From JABCYV01 sp035512155 (lineage in GTDB: Bacteria; Acidobacteriota; Terriglobia; Terriglobales; Acidobacteriaceae), in assembly GCA_035512155.1 (NCBI GenBank), contig DATKEN010000132.1, forward strand, positions 16,858 to 80,857: a stretch of 64,000 nucleotides of DNA. Reading direction: 5' to 3'. Of the stretch, positions 50,851-59,244 are shown in pieces (positions within the stretch are counted from its first letter, which is position 1; the number at the start of each line of letters is the position of its first letter). The notes beneath the pieces are model-generated. The model did not search any database and was not told the origin of the DNA. It was given only the letters and a program-made list of their open reading frames with translations. A program made the position numbers and the translations under genes.

Positions 50851-51828
50851 TTGGTCGTTCTAGTCGTAGGAGGTGCGGGATACATCGGCAGTCATGCCGC
50901 TCGTGTCTTAAGGCGTCATGGTCACGAAGTCATCATTTACGACAACTTGTCCACCGGGCACAAAGCGCTGGGTGACGGTTCTGAGCTGATCGTAGGCGAC
51001 ATTTCTGATTCAGCCAGCTTGACGCGGGTGCTGCGCCGGGTGGACGCCGTGATGCACTTCGCTGCTCATGCTTATGTGGGCGAATCCGTCACCAATCCCA
51101 GAAAATATTTTCAGAACAACGTACTGGGCGGCCTCGCACTTCTCCACGCCGTCCTGGATTCCAAGGTGCGCAAGTTCATTTTCTCATCCACTTGCGCGGT
51201 TTACGGCATTCCCGCCAAGGTCCCCATCACGGAAGACATGCCGCGCTTGCCAGTGAATCCTTACGGAATTACCAAGCTGGTCTTGGAGCAGGCGCTTGAA
51301 GCCTACGACCGCGCCTACGGATTACGCTTCGTGAGCTTCCGCTACTTCAATGCCGCCGGCGCAGATGAAGACGGAGGCGCCGGTGAGAACCACATCCCCG
51401 AAACTCATCTCATTCCATCCGCCTTCGAAGCCATCCGCGGAGACCGCGCCGCACTCGACATCTACGGGGATGATTACCCTACTCCTGACGGCACCTGTGT
51501 GCGCGATTACATCCACGTGAATGACTTGGCCGAAGCGCACGCTCTGGGCTTGGAATATCTTTCCGGTGGAAGCTCGGCCAAGCTCAATTTGGGGACGGGC
51601 CGCGGCCACTCCGTGCGCGAGATTATCTCCACCATTGAAGAAGTAACCGGCCAAACCGTCCCCACCCGTACGGCACCCCGACGCCAAGGCGACCCGGCAG
51701 AGTTAGTGGCCGACCCTCGGCGCGCCGAGACATTGCTTCACTGGAAAGCCACGCGTTCGCTTAAACAAATCGTCGCCACCGCGTGGAACTGGGCGCAACA
51801 ACACTCCGCGTCCTTGAAGAGAACCTAG
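50851..51828 (+). CDS. galE: UDP-glucose 4-epimerase
   Basis: 325 residues, interconverts UDP-glucose and UDP-galactose, cytoplasmic. The NAD site 'LVVGGAGYIGSHAARVLRRHG', the Ser/Thr region 'FIFSSTCAVYG', the catalytic YxxxK in 'NPYGITKLVLEQ', 'FRYFNAAGAD' and 'TPDGTCVRDYIHVNDLAEAH' are all typical of GalE. The frame extends 63 codons further upstream, but that part is not family sequence; TTG 50851 has GGAGG eight bases before it. A long hairpin follows. Confidence 0.93.
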   Translation: MVVLVVGGAGYIGSHAARVLRRHGHEVIIYDNLSTGHKALGDGSELIVGDISDSASLTRVLRRVDAVMHFAAHAYVGESVTNPRKYFQNNVLGGLALLHAVLDSKVRKFIFSSTCAVYGIPAKVPITEDMPRLPVNPYGITKLVLEQALEAYDRAYGLRFVSFRYFNAAGADEDGGAGENHIPETHLIPSAFEAIRGDRAALDIYGDDYPTPDGTCVRDYIHVNDLAEAHALGLEYLSGGSSAKLNLGTGRGHSVREIISTIEEVTGQTVPTRTAPRRQGDPAELVADPRRAETLLHWKATRSLKQIVATAWNWAQQHSASLKRT

Positions 51829-51830
51829 AG

Positions 51831-51892
51831 AGGCAGAGCGCTATCGACCCAGCGTCCTAGGAGGCTGGAGGGACGCTACGATAGCGCTGCCT
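51831..51892. terminator. Two-tier hairpin after galE
   Basis: Outer arms AGGCAGAGCGCTATCG and CGATAGCGCTGCCT pair with small imperfections; inner arms AGCGTCC and GGACGCT pair perfectly. It starts 3 nt after the galE stop and lies between convergent genes, so a 3' end function is likely, although there is no T-run. It could also be a palindromic repeat unit. Confidence 0.6.
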
Positions 51893-51971
51893 ATTGACCG
51901 ACTGAGAAAAAGCCTAGGCGCGGGGCCGCACCATTTCTAGTGTATTGTCGGGCAACCGGGAACAAGCCTCA

Positions 51972-53414
51972 TCACCCCACTTTGGCACGCGAACTTAAAT
52001 GGCGGGCCGCTCTGGTTAAAGCGAGTTCTAAATCCTGCAGGTGGCGCTCTTCGGTCAGATAGCTAATGACCATCATGCGGATGACGCTTTGGCCGTCCAC
52101 CATAGTCTCCGAGATCCAGCGCTGCCCATCGCTCGTGACTTCTTCCACGATGCTGCCATGCGCTGCGGCCAATTGCTGGGGGCTGAGCTTAAACGATTTG
52201 AGCCGGAAGGTGACAATGGGCAAAGTAGGCCGAGCCGCGAGTTCAAACGCCTCTGACGTCCGGACCCATTCCACAAATTGTTCGGTTAGAGCCAGCTGAC
52301 GATCGATCAATTCCTCGTACGCCTTGCGTCCGTGAACCCGCAGCGTCAGCCAGAGCTTGAGTGAGTTCATCCGCCGCGTCCATTGGGTGCTGATGCGGGC
52401 ATTGTCGGGCGAGTTCGCTCCTGCCGCCTTTGGCATGTAAGGTGCCCTCACCGCGAAAGCACGTTCCAGCATTTCCGGATGGCAAGTCAAAATAGCGCCT
52501 GCCGCGAAAGGCACCGCCAGCCACTTGTGCGGATCGATAGTGATCGAGTCTGCCAGCTCGATTCCACGTACCAAGCCTCGATGTTGATCGGAAAAGATGG
52601 CCGCTGCGCCATACGCGCCATCCACATGCAGCCACAGATCGTGGCGGCGACAAATCTGTGCAATTGCGCTGAGGTCGTCGACAACGCCAGAGTTCGTTGT
52701 GCCGGCCGTGGCGACTGCGCAGAAAGGCTTTCTCCCAGCCGCTCGATCCGCCAGGATGGCCGCTTCAAGCTTCTCTGGATCAAGTTGCAAGTTTTCATCT
52801 ACAGCGATCCGTCTTAGCGCCTTGCGTCCGATACCAAGCAGACCGGCGGATTTGTCGAGCGAGTGGTGCGCCTCGGTCGAAGCATAGGCTACCGGCTGAC
52901 CGCCGATCGAAGCCACGCCATCATCAATCGAGTTCGGAAACTTTGCCCCCAAGGCCAGAGCGAGACCGCTGAAATTAGCTTCATTGCCGCCGCTGGTGAA
53001 AGTTCCATTGAATGCACCGCGCCAGCCGACACGTCCTCCGATCCACTGAATGGTTTCCAGTTCGATCTTCGACGCCAATTGCGAGCGCGCCAGGGTAGCC
53101 AGTTGTGGATTGAGCGCTGCGACCAGCGCTTCCGCCAACACTCCCATGTAGGTCGGAGTGGGATTCATCAACCCAAAGTAGTTGGCGCTGGGCACATGGA
53201 ATCCCTGATCCACCATTTCACGGAAGAGTTCATCGAGCACCTTGGCTGCATCTTCCCCCACTTCCGGAAGCGCGTCCTTAAGCGGTCCATAAGTGCGCTG
53301 CGTGGCGGGAAGCTGCACCGCACGATCGGGGAGAGAAGAGAAAAACGTATCGATCTGGTCGATCAGCTGATATCCGAGCTTTCGGCGAGTCGCAGAATCG
53401 AAGTCGAAACTCAT
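51972..53414 (-). CDS. Group II PLP-dependent amino-acid decarboxylase
   Basis: 480 residues. Landmarks of the group II decarboxylases: 'NYFGLMNPTPTYMGVLAEALVAALNPQL', 'GTFTSGGNEANFSGLALAL', 'STEAHHSLDKSAGLLGIG', 'ATAGTTNSGVVDDLSAIAQIC', 'LHVDGAYGAAAIF', and the PLP-Lys in 'SITIDPHKWLAVPF'. Family members decarboxylate aromatic amino acids, glutamate, aspartate or diaminobutyrate; substrate cannot be told. ATG 53414 gives the natural N terminus; the frame opens 12 codons earlier. Confidence 0.9.
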   Translation of the reverse strand: MSFDFDSATRRKLGYQLIDQIDTFFSSLPDRAVQLPATQRTYGPLKDALPEVGEDAAKVLDELFREMVDQGFHVPSANYFGLMNPTPTYMGVLAEALVAALNPQLATLARSQLASKIELETIQWIGGRVGWRGAFNGTFTSGGNEANFSGLALALGAKFPNSIDDGVASIGGQPVAYASTEAHHSLDKSAGLLGIGRKALRRIAVDENLQLDPEKLEAAILADRAAGRKPFCAVATAGTTNSGVVDDLSAIAQICRRHDLWLHVDGAYGAAAIFSDQHRGLVRGIELADSITIDPHKWLAVPFAAGAILTCHPEMLERAFAVRAPYMPKAAGANSPDNARISTQWTRRMNSLKLWLTLRVHGRKAYEELIDRQLALTEQFVEWVRTSEAFELAARPTLPIVTFRLKSFKLSPQQLAAAHGSIVEEVTSDGQRWISETMVDGQSVIRMMVISYLTEERHLQDLELALTRAARHLSSRAKVG

Positions 53415-53518
53415 AGATATTCGACTACACCTTCCGTCCAAACGTCGCAATCATCTATCCGAAACTTGCGCTCAAAATCATTGGAAGATCGCCGAGTGGC
53501 TCAGGTCGAACCCAATGA

Positions 53519-53646
53519 CGTCATCCCGAGGCCCGCGCTTTCACCAGCGGGGCGAGGGATCTGGCGTCGGAGCGGCGACTGGCCCGAATCAGCTTCCGCG
53601 CGAGATCCCTCACCCGGCTTAACTGCGCCGGATTTCTTGATGACGC
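53519..53646. repeat. Large intergenic inverted repeat, type A copy 2
   Basis: GTCATCCCGA ... GAGGGATCT ... CGCGCGAGATCCCTC ... TTGATGACG: the same order of words as the copy at 31516-31624, with degraded outer arms (GTCATC/GATGAC). It fills most of the 326-nt gap between the decarboxylase and lysS genes, which holds no gene. Confidence 0.75.
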
Positions 53647-53740
53647 CTCTGAAGGATCTAAAAGCTCGTGCCGCGCCTCAGCGCGAGATTGACGATGCGA
53701 ACATAAGAGAGAGAAGACAATTGTCCTGTTGCGAAGTCGT

Positions 53741-55297
53741 CTATTTCTTCTTTACGTCCTCGCCGTGCTCTGTGCTTGCTCCTTTTTCTGGCCTCAACAG
53801 CGGAAACAGGATCACATCACGAATGGTGTGCGAGTCAGTTAACAGCATGGCCAATCGGTCCACGCCCACGCCCACACCTCCGGCGGGAGGCATGCCGTAA
53901 GCAAGTGCCCGGATATAGTCCTCATCCATCTGGTGGGCTTCCTCGTCACCGCGCTCGCGCTCTTTTAGTTGTTGCTCGAACCGGCGACGCTGGTCTTCAG
54001 GATCATTGAGCTCGCTGAAGCCATTGGCAATTTCCATCTTTCCGACAAAAATCTCCCAGCGTTCGGTCCAGTCGGGCTCATCGGGTTTTTGCTTCGACAG
54101 TGGCGAGACGGCAGTAGGGAACTCATAAATGATAGTTGGCTGAACCAGTTGTTCCTCCGCAACTGCATCAAATAAGTTGGCAACAGTTTTACCTGGAGGC
54201 TCTTTCGGATCGTAAGCAACGTGCGCGTGAGCTGCGTTGAAGCGTTGCACCAGGTTCTTGACCGAATCCTGCGTGGCGAAGTCTGAAAGTTCGGGTTTGG
54301 TTCCGGCCGCTTCGGGCCAGTAATGGATGATGGCCTCGCGCATGGTCATCCGCCGCCAGTTTGCGCCCGCCCAATCGATCTCATGCTCACCCCATTTGGT
54401 TTTTGTTCCTCCGGTTACGTCCTTCGCTGCCTGTTCGATAATCTCCTGGGTCAGGTCCATCACGCCGCGGTAGTCGGTGTACGCCTGGTAAAACTCCAGC
54501 ATGGTGAACTCAGGATTCCACCGCCAGCCCAGGCCTTCATTGCGGAAATTACGGTTGATCTCGTAGACGCGGTCCAGGCCGCCCACAGTAAGCCGCTTGA
54601 GATAAAGCTCCGGCGCGATGCGGAGATAGAGATCCATATCGAGCGTGTTGTGATGAGTTTTGAAAGGTCGTGCTACAGCGCCGCCCGCAATGAGCTGCAT
54701 CATGGGAGTTTCAACTTCAATGAAACCGCGCGCCTCCATGGACCGCCGCAGCGACTGCACCAGCTTGCTACGTTTGAGGAAGACCTCCCGCACCTCGGGA
54801 TTCATGACCAGATCAACGTAGCGTTGGCGATAACGCAGCTCAACATCGGTGAGGCCGTGCCATTTTTCTGGCAGCGGCAGCAGGTCCTTGGAGAGGAACG
54901 TAATCTCATCAACATGCAGGCTCAGTTCTCCGGTGCGCGTGCGGAACAGATATCCGCCGACCCCAATGTGATCTCCAAGGTCGAGCAATTTGTACAGCTC
55001 GAAACCCTTGTCGCCCACGGCATCTTTCTTGATGTAGATCTGCAGCCTTTGTCCCCCTTGCTGCAGGTGCGCGAATCCAGCCTTGCCCATCAACCGGATG
55101 GCCATGATGCGCCCGGCGATCTTCACATTCACGCGCGGATTTTCCAATTGCTCCCCAGTTTTACCCGAGTAGTCCGCCAGAATTTGAGGAATCGTGTGGG
55201 TGAAGTCGTACTTTCGGGGATAGGCCAGTTGGCCGAGAGCTTCGATTTGTTTCAGCTTTTGCCGCCGCAATTGATAAATATCGTCGTCGAGTGCCAA
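53741..55297 (-). CDS. lysS: Lysyl-tRNA synthetase, class II
   Basis: 518 residues, charges tRNA-Lys, cytoplasmic. N-terminal OB-fold anticodon-binding domain (about 55-150: 'VKIAGRIMAIRLMGKAGFAHLQ'), then the class II catalytic core with motif 1 ('FIEVETPMMQLIAGGAVARPF'), motif 2 ('VYEINRNFRNEG' ... 'NPEFTMLEFYQAYTDY') and motif 3 ('GGVGVGVDRLAMLLTDSHTIRDV'). One detail is odd: the motif 2 loop reads LGWRW-NPEFT, where LysRS normally has a His before NPEFT. Everything else is canonical. A candidate promoter lies 65 nt upstream. Confidence 0.96.
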   Translation of the reverse strand: MALDDDIYQLRRQKLKQIEALGQLAYPRKYDFTHTIPQILADYSGKTGEQLENPRVNVKIAGRIMAIRLMGKAGFAHLQQGGQRLQIYIKKDAVGDKGFELYKLLDLGDHIGVGGYLFRTRTGELSLHVDEITFLSKDLLPLPEKWHGLTDVELRYRQRYVDLVMNPEVREVFLKRSKLVQSLRRSMEARGFIEVETPMMQLIAGGAVARPFKTHHNTLDMDLYLRIAPELYLKRLTVGGLDRVYEINRNFRNEGLGWRWNPEFTMLEFYQAYTDYRGVMDLTQEIIEQAAKDVTGGTKTKWGEHEIDWAGANWRRMTMREAIIHYWPEAAGTKPELSDFATQDSVKNLVQRFNAAHAHVAYDPKEPPGKTVANLFDAVAEEQLVQPTIIYEFPTAVSPLSKQKPDEPDWTERWEIFVGKMEIANGFSELNDPEDQRRRFEQQLKERERGDEEAHQMDEDYIRALAYGMPPAGGVGVGVDRLAMLLTDSHTIRDVILFPLLRPEKGASTEHGEDVKKK

Positions 55298-55362
55298 GGA
55301 ATTCCTTTTGTTGCGCGGATTGCGATCCCCAAAGAGCGTTTCCAGCTGAATCGGGAAAACCG

Positions 55363-55368
55363 ATTATA
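55363..55368 (-). promoter_or_regulatory. Candidate -10 element upstream of lysS
   Basis: TATAAT on the minus strand, 65 nt before the lysS ATG. A -35 element is weak (CTTAGA at 17 nt). It could serve lysS only, as the gene upstream (sedolisin) is closed by its own terminator. Confidence 0.35.
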
Positions 55369-55440
55369 AACAACGTCCGTTGGATTCTAAGCTGCGGGAA
55401 GGCTAAGGGCATCTCGTGCGGAAGGGACGAAGCAAGCAAC

Positions 55441-55471
55441 AAAAAAGAGGGGCCGCTCCTCGGGCGACCCC
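55441..55471 (-). terminator. Intrinsic terminator of the sedolisin gene
   Basis: On the minus strand GGGGTCGC...GCGGCCCC form a stem (with one internal mismatch pair) followed by TCTTTTTT. It begins 31 nt after the sedolisin stop. Classical Rho-independent shape. Confidence 0.85.
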
Positions 55472-55501
55472 AGTTAGCTATGTTAAAGGTGCAAACTCGG
55501 C

Positions 55502-57634
55502 TCAGTGGCTAGCGGCTGCGGCGCCACCCCCTGCCGTCTCTGCCACAACTGCATTGATGAACTCTAACCCCTTCGGGGTCCCAAGTCCCGTCACGTTGTC
55601 CCATCCCGGACCTGTGGTGAGCGATGAGTCTGTGCCAAAGGTAAAGACATCCCAGCGTGTGGAAACAGCGCTCTGGAACAGCGCGCTCACAAAGTTTGTC
55701 GTGTTCTCCAACGGCGCTGCCAGAGTCTTCGCAGATTCGTGGATGATTGTGGGCGGTTTGGGTGGCGTATTGGGAATCGAAATGACTCCCGTCACGTTAT
55801 TCGGGGAACCGATCTGACGCACGTCGGTGATGGCACTAGCAGGCAGGTTGTAGAGCAAAGGTGCAGCCTGTCCTATCGGCCCGCCTCCCGCTGCCTGGTT
55901 CGCAATCGCCCAAAGCGCTGAGAACATCGGGCAAGAAAGACTGGTCCCGCCAAACACCTCGACGAATTGTGGATGACCCGGCACGCTGTCCGGAGTCACG
56001 ATGATCTCGACGCCCGTCTGAGGATCCGCATCCATCGCGATGTCCGGGGTCTGACGAAAACCGCCCGGTAAGCTGCCTTGGAACGACGGTTTGGCGAAGA
56101 CACTGCTGGCGCCTCCCCCTGCTCCTCCATTGAAGCCAAAAAACAGCGGTGGCACAACCGGAGGATTCGGAGTGGGATTAGCGATTCGAACGAAGTTAAG
56201 GCCCCAGCCAGTTTGGAACTTGATGGTGTGGTCCGTATTCAGGAACATGCTGGTGCCGCCAACGGCCGTCGTAAACGGGGAACTGGCGGCGAATCCGGGA
56301 GACGCGGCGTTAATACCAAAATTCGCCTTATCAAATGCGAGGTTATCGCCGGAGTCCCCGGTAGAAACATCCTGCGAAATGCCCAGCGCCGCAGCCGTCT
56401 GTGCGATGTTGTTTTCAACTACGATGATCGACGGCGCAAGATCTACAAGTACGATCTCTGGAATTCCAAAACTATTGGAGATCACGTTGCCCAGGAGATT
56501 GTCGATCGCAAAAAGATTTGCGATATCAAGGTTGGTAAAGGAGTTGTCGGCAGCCAGCACCAGCGCGATGTTGGCATCTGGGGCAATGCTGTGCGCCCAT
56601 TCCACGTCGAGGGTGGTTTCGAATTGCCAATTTCCTGCAATGCAGTTCTTACCACAGTGCGCCGTTCCATTGGGCTTGAAGATTTGGAAATTTGAAGGGG
56701 TGAGCAGGGGCAGGTGGTTGAGTGTGAAGAATTGGTTGGCATCGGCCAAAATCGTATTGGATCCAAACGCATCGACAATCACGATGGTTTGCTTGTTTCC
56801 CCTCAGCCCCTTCCTATAGAGGTCAAACAGACCGTAGGCCTTACGCATTTCTGCGGGGTCATAACCGCAGGACGGAAGATGGGGTGGCGGAGAGTTGATG
56901 TCCGAACCGTAGCGATTGCCTGAGTACACCGCTGACGGGCCTCCCCCTGGAGTGGTGAAGGTAACGGTCTCAGGGGCGCGGAAACAGTTCGCCGTGAAGA
57001 ACAGTCCATTCGAGCCTGCGCCCGTGACCGGGATGCCGCGGACCGGCCCGCCAGTATCGGGATTGATCGGCCGTCGCGCATAAGACTCGTAGCGGAGATC
57101 GTTTAATCCCTGCACTCCAGCCACCACACTTGCGGCAGGTCCTTCGATCGACGGCTCACTCAGATTCGCCCGGCGGATTTCTCCGCTGGCGACTTTAAAG
57201 CGATTGATCTGAACTTTGAAAGCGCTCTGCACATCTGCGACCCGGCCTTGCGCCGACACGAAATGATTATTTTTTTCCACCGACGAAATACTCAAATTGC
57301 GGGCTGTGAGAAAGTCGCGGACCGCTGCCGCTTCCCGGGCTGTCGGTGCGAAGTTTGCCTTGTACTGCTCCAGAGTGAGGAAGTGGTGATAGTTCGGAGA
57401 ACTCTTGTCATACATCTCTCGAACCAGTTCGTCGAACGCCGCCTGGTTATGGTGTTTCAGCCAAACTGTCACCGTGATCTGTTTGGACAAATCTTCGGGA
57501 CCAAGGTTTTCTGCGTTCGAAAGCATTCGCGAGGGAGTATCTGCCGCCGCTTGCGCCCGGGCTGGTTGAGAGAATCCAAAGCCAGCGGCCAATGTGAAAA
57601 TTACGAGCAGAGTGGCGACTTTCTGGATCGACAT
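55502..57634 (-). CDS. Secreted sedolisin-type serine-carboxyl peptidase (S53, pro-kumamolisin)
   Basis: 710 residues with a signal peptide ('LLVIFTLAAGFGFSQPARA'). Residues about 45-190 are the pro-kumamolisin activation domain ('YHHFLTLEQYKANFAPT'). The catalytic part carries the Glu/Asp pair in 'WQFETTLDVEWAHSIAP', the oxyanion Asp in 'VSTGDSGDN' and the Ser in 'GGTSLSCPMFSALWAI', ending with a calcium-site-like 'GPGWDNVTGLGTPKG'. Sedolisins are acid-active endopeptidases, and Acidobacteriota carry many of them. It is a single gene with its own terminator; promoter candidate upstream. Confidence 0.9.
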   Translation of the reverse strand: MSIQKVATLLVIFTLAAGFGFSQPARAQAAADTPSRMLSNAENLGPEDLSKQITVTVWLKHHNQAAFDELVREMYDKSSPNYHHFLTLEQYKANFAPTAREAAAVRDFLTARNLSISSVEKNNHFVSAQGRVADVQSAFKVQINRFKVASGEIRRANLSEPSIEGPAASVVAGVQGLNDLRYESYARRPINPDTGGPVRGIPVTGAGSNGLFFTANCFRAPETVTFTTPGGGPSAVYSGNRYGSDINSPPPHLPSCGYDPAEMRKAYGLFDLYRKGLRGNKQTIVIVDAFGSNTILADANQFFTLNHLPLLTPSNFQIFKPNGTAHCGKNCIAGNWQFETTLDVEWAHSIAPDANIALVLAADNSFTNLDIANLFAIDNLLGNVISNSFGIPEIVLVDLAPSIIVVENNIAQTAAALGISQDVSTGDSGDNLAFDKANFGINAASPGFAASSPFTTAVGGTSMFLNTDHTIKFQTGWGLNFVRIANPTPNPPVVPPLFFGFNGGAGGGASSVFAKPSFQGSLPGGFRQTPDIAMDADPQTGVEIIVTPDSVPGHPQFVEVFGGTSLSCPMFSALWAIANQAAGGGPIGQAAPLLYNLPASAITDVRQIGSPNNVTGVISIPNTPPKPPTIIHESAKTLAAPLENTTNFVSALFQSAVSTRWDVFTFGTDSSLTTGPGWDNVTGLGTPKGLEFINAVVAETAGGGAAAASH

Positions 57635-57714
57635 AACTGAATCTCCTTGGAAGGGCTGACATACGCGGGATTGCGCCTTGCTGCGAACCTCGCGCGGAAA
57701 GAGCGGGGTCGAAG

Positions 57715-57742
57715 TTTGTCACCAGTAACAGAGCACTGTCAA
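57715..57742 (-). promoter_or_regulatory. Candidate promoter of the sedolisin gene
   Basis: On the minus strand TTGACA is followed after 16 nt by GACAAA. The -35 box is consensus; the -10 box is poor. It ends about 80 nt before the start codon. Confidence 0.3.
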
Positions 57743-57962
57743 GGCGTATCTGATGAGTGCAAATAATTGCACAAAATGCCAAACACCGTACCCAACAAGG
57801 CTTTCCAGAGATCAAGAGTGCGCACGCACGCACATTTCACTCGAGCAGTAACGTGACCGACCAAGATGCAGCATCACAAAATAGCGATGACGGATTACGT
57901 CTTGGGCGATAGCGGACACTCGAGTTCTTTCAGCAGTTCCGCCATCGATTGAACGCTGATCC

Positions 57963-57992
57963 TTGAAGCGAGGGCTGGTCAGAAGTTACTAT
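57963..57992 (+). promoter_or_regulatory. Candidate promoter of nuoA
   Basis: TTGAAG and TACTAT are separated by 18 nt and end 41 nt before the nuoA start. Both boxes match the housekeeping consensus at four of six positions. The rest of the 399-nt gap between the sedolisin gene and nuoA shows no gene. Confidence 0.45.
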
Positions 57993-58033
57993 TACGAGTC
58001 AACTGTGTTCAGCAGCAAGGCTGAGGGAAGTTA

Positions 58034-58390
58034 ATGCCGCAAAACTACGTTCCCATCTTTATCTTCATCGCAGTGGTGGCAATCATGATTCCCCTACCGC
58101 TGCTGCTGGCCAAGTTGGTCCGCCCGGAGAATCCCAGCAAGGCGAAATTGATGCCTTATGAATGCGGCATCGATCCCGTGGACAACTCCCGCGGCCGTTA
58201 TACCGTTCGTTACTATATTGTCGCAATCCTGTTCGTGGTATTCGACGTGGAGACCATCTTCCTTTTTCCCTGGGCGGTAAAATTCAAAGCGCTGGGGACG
58301 TTCGGACTAGTCGAAATGCTAATTTTCCTCGCCATCCTGGTCGTGGGTTACATCTGGATCTGGAAAAAGGGCGCCTTGGAATGGATCTAG
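58034..58390 (+). CDS. nuoA: NADH-quinone oxidoreductase subunit A
   Basis: 118 residues, a three-helix membrane subunit of complex I. Family motifs: 'PYECGIDPVDNSRGRYTVRYY' with the conserved Cys in the quinone-site loop, and 'ILFVVFDVETIFLFPWAV' with conserved acidic residues. Full length, ATG start after GAGGG. Unlike standard operons, nuoB does not follow; two unrelated small genes do. Confidence 0.95.
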   Translation: MPQNYVPIFIFIAVVAIMIPLPLLLAKLVRPENPSKAKLMPYECGIDPVDNSRGRYTVRYYIVAILFVVFDVETIFLFPWAVKFKALGTFGLVEMLIFLAILVVGYIWIWKKGALEWI

Positions 58391-58402
58391 ATTGGTTTGC
58401 GC

Positions 58403-58720
58403 ATGACTGATCCAGCTCCACAGTCCGAGACATTCGTCGCCAGCCGCCTGACCCGAGGAAATCTGCTTTTCCCCACACGAATCACGGTCACGCCACAACA
58501 CGTCAGCCGCATCAAGCCTCGCCTCTTTGGCAGCAACGAGGAGAGCATCGCCATCGGCAAAGTCGCATCCGTGCACATTACAACTGGGGTGATTTGGTCG
58601 GAGATTCGGATTGATTCTTCAGGCGGGTCCGACCCCATCGCCAGTCATGGCCATACCAAAGCCGAGGCGCAGCGGATCCGCGATCTGATCGAAGCCTACC
58701 AGGCGAATCAGAAGAAATAG
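58403..58720 (+). CDS. Small PH-like domain protein in the nuo cluster
   Basis: 105 residues, soluble. The sequence 'RGNLLFPTRITVTPQHVSRIKPRLFG' and 'IAIGKVASVHITTGVIWSEIRID', closing with a helix 'TKAEAQRIRDLIEAYQ', fits a bacterial PH-like (DUF304-type) domain of seven strands plus one helix. Such domains bind proteins or lipids. It occupies the place where nuoB is expected, but has no cysteines at all and cannot carry an iron-sulfur cluster. ATG 58403 or TTG 58397. Confidence 0.65.
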   Translation: MTDPAPQSETFVASRLTRGNLLFPTRITVTPQHVSRIKPRLFGSNEESIAIGKVASVHITTGVIWSEIRIDSSGGSDPIASHGHTKAEAQRIRDLIEAYQANQKK

Positions 58721-58814
58721 TGTCCTGGCTTGTGCTGCCCAAGCGGATTGACTAGGGCCTTACGCTAAAGGCAGTGGGAAAAAGCAGTAATTCTGGCATC
58801 TGCTGGGGAAGCCG

Positions 58815-59108
58815 ATGAATTCGCGGCAAATTTTCAAATGGGCAGTATTTATTGCAGGAGTCCTGCTTATTTATTCCCTGACACTGGAAAGGATTCTAGA
58901 CCCGGATCCCTCAGCCGGCTGGGTGATCATGCCGGGGTTTATCGTGGGGGTGTTCGTAGCCGAAATCATAGCCATTGGAACGAAAGGAAATGCTCACTTT
59001 GTAAATCTTGTGACGATCTTAGTCGTCGCAGGTGTCATCAATTTTTTCTGCTACCTTGGGGTCACATATCTTGTTCTCTTTCGATGGTCTAGGGCGCACA
59101 AAGACTAA
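58815..59108 (+). CDS. Small three-helix membrane protein in the nuo cluster
   Basis: 97 residues with three hydrophobic segments (about 7-22, 36-54, 62-88: 'WAVFIAGVLLIYSLTL', 'WVIMPGFIVGVFVAEIIAIG', 'FVNLVTILVVAGVINFFCYLGVTYLVLF'). I do not recognise a family. It lies between the PH-like gene and nuoC. A strong promoter begins 58 nt after its stop, so it may be the end of the nuoA transcript. It may be unrelated to complex I. Confidence 0.6.
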   Translation: MNSRQIFKWAVFIAGVLLIYSLTLERILDPDPSAGWVIMPGFIVGVFVAEIIAIGTKGNAHFVNLVTILVVAGVINFFCYLGVTYLVLFRWSRAHKD

Positions 59109-59165
59109 CTCGGTTGCGTTGATCGTGTGGAAATCAAAGTGACCCACCACCCTCCTTCCCCACGA

Positions 59166-59194
59166 TTGACAGCCTGTTTGCAAGCTGTTAGAAG
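59166..59194 (+). promoter_or_regulatory. Strong candidate promoter upstream of nuoC
   Basis: TTGACA, 17 nt, TAGAAG: consensus -35, correct spacer and an acceptable -10, ending 50 nt before the nuoC ATG. It suggests that nuoC-D-H-J-K-L form a transcript of their own, independent of nuoA. Confidence 0.6.
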
Positions 59195-59244
59195 TTAACG
59201 TTCTCCTGTGTGTCGCAGCCGCGTTAGAGGTTTGTGCGTTCGCA

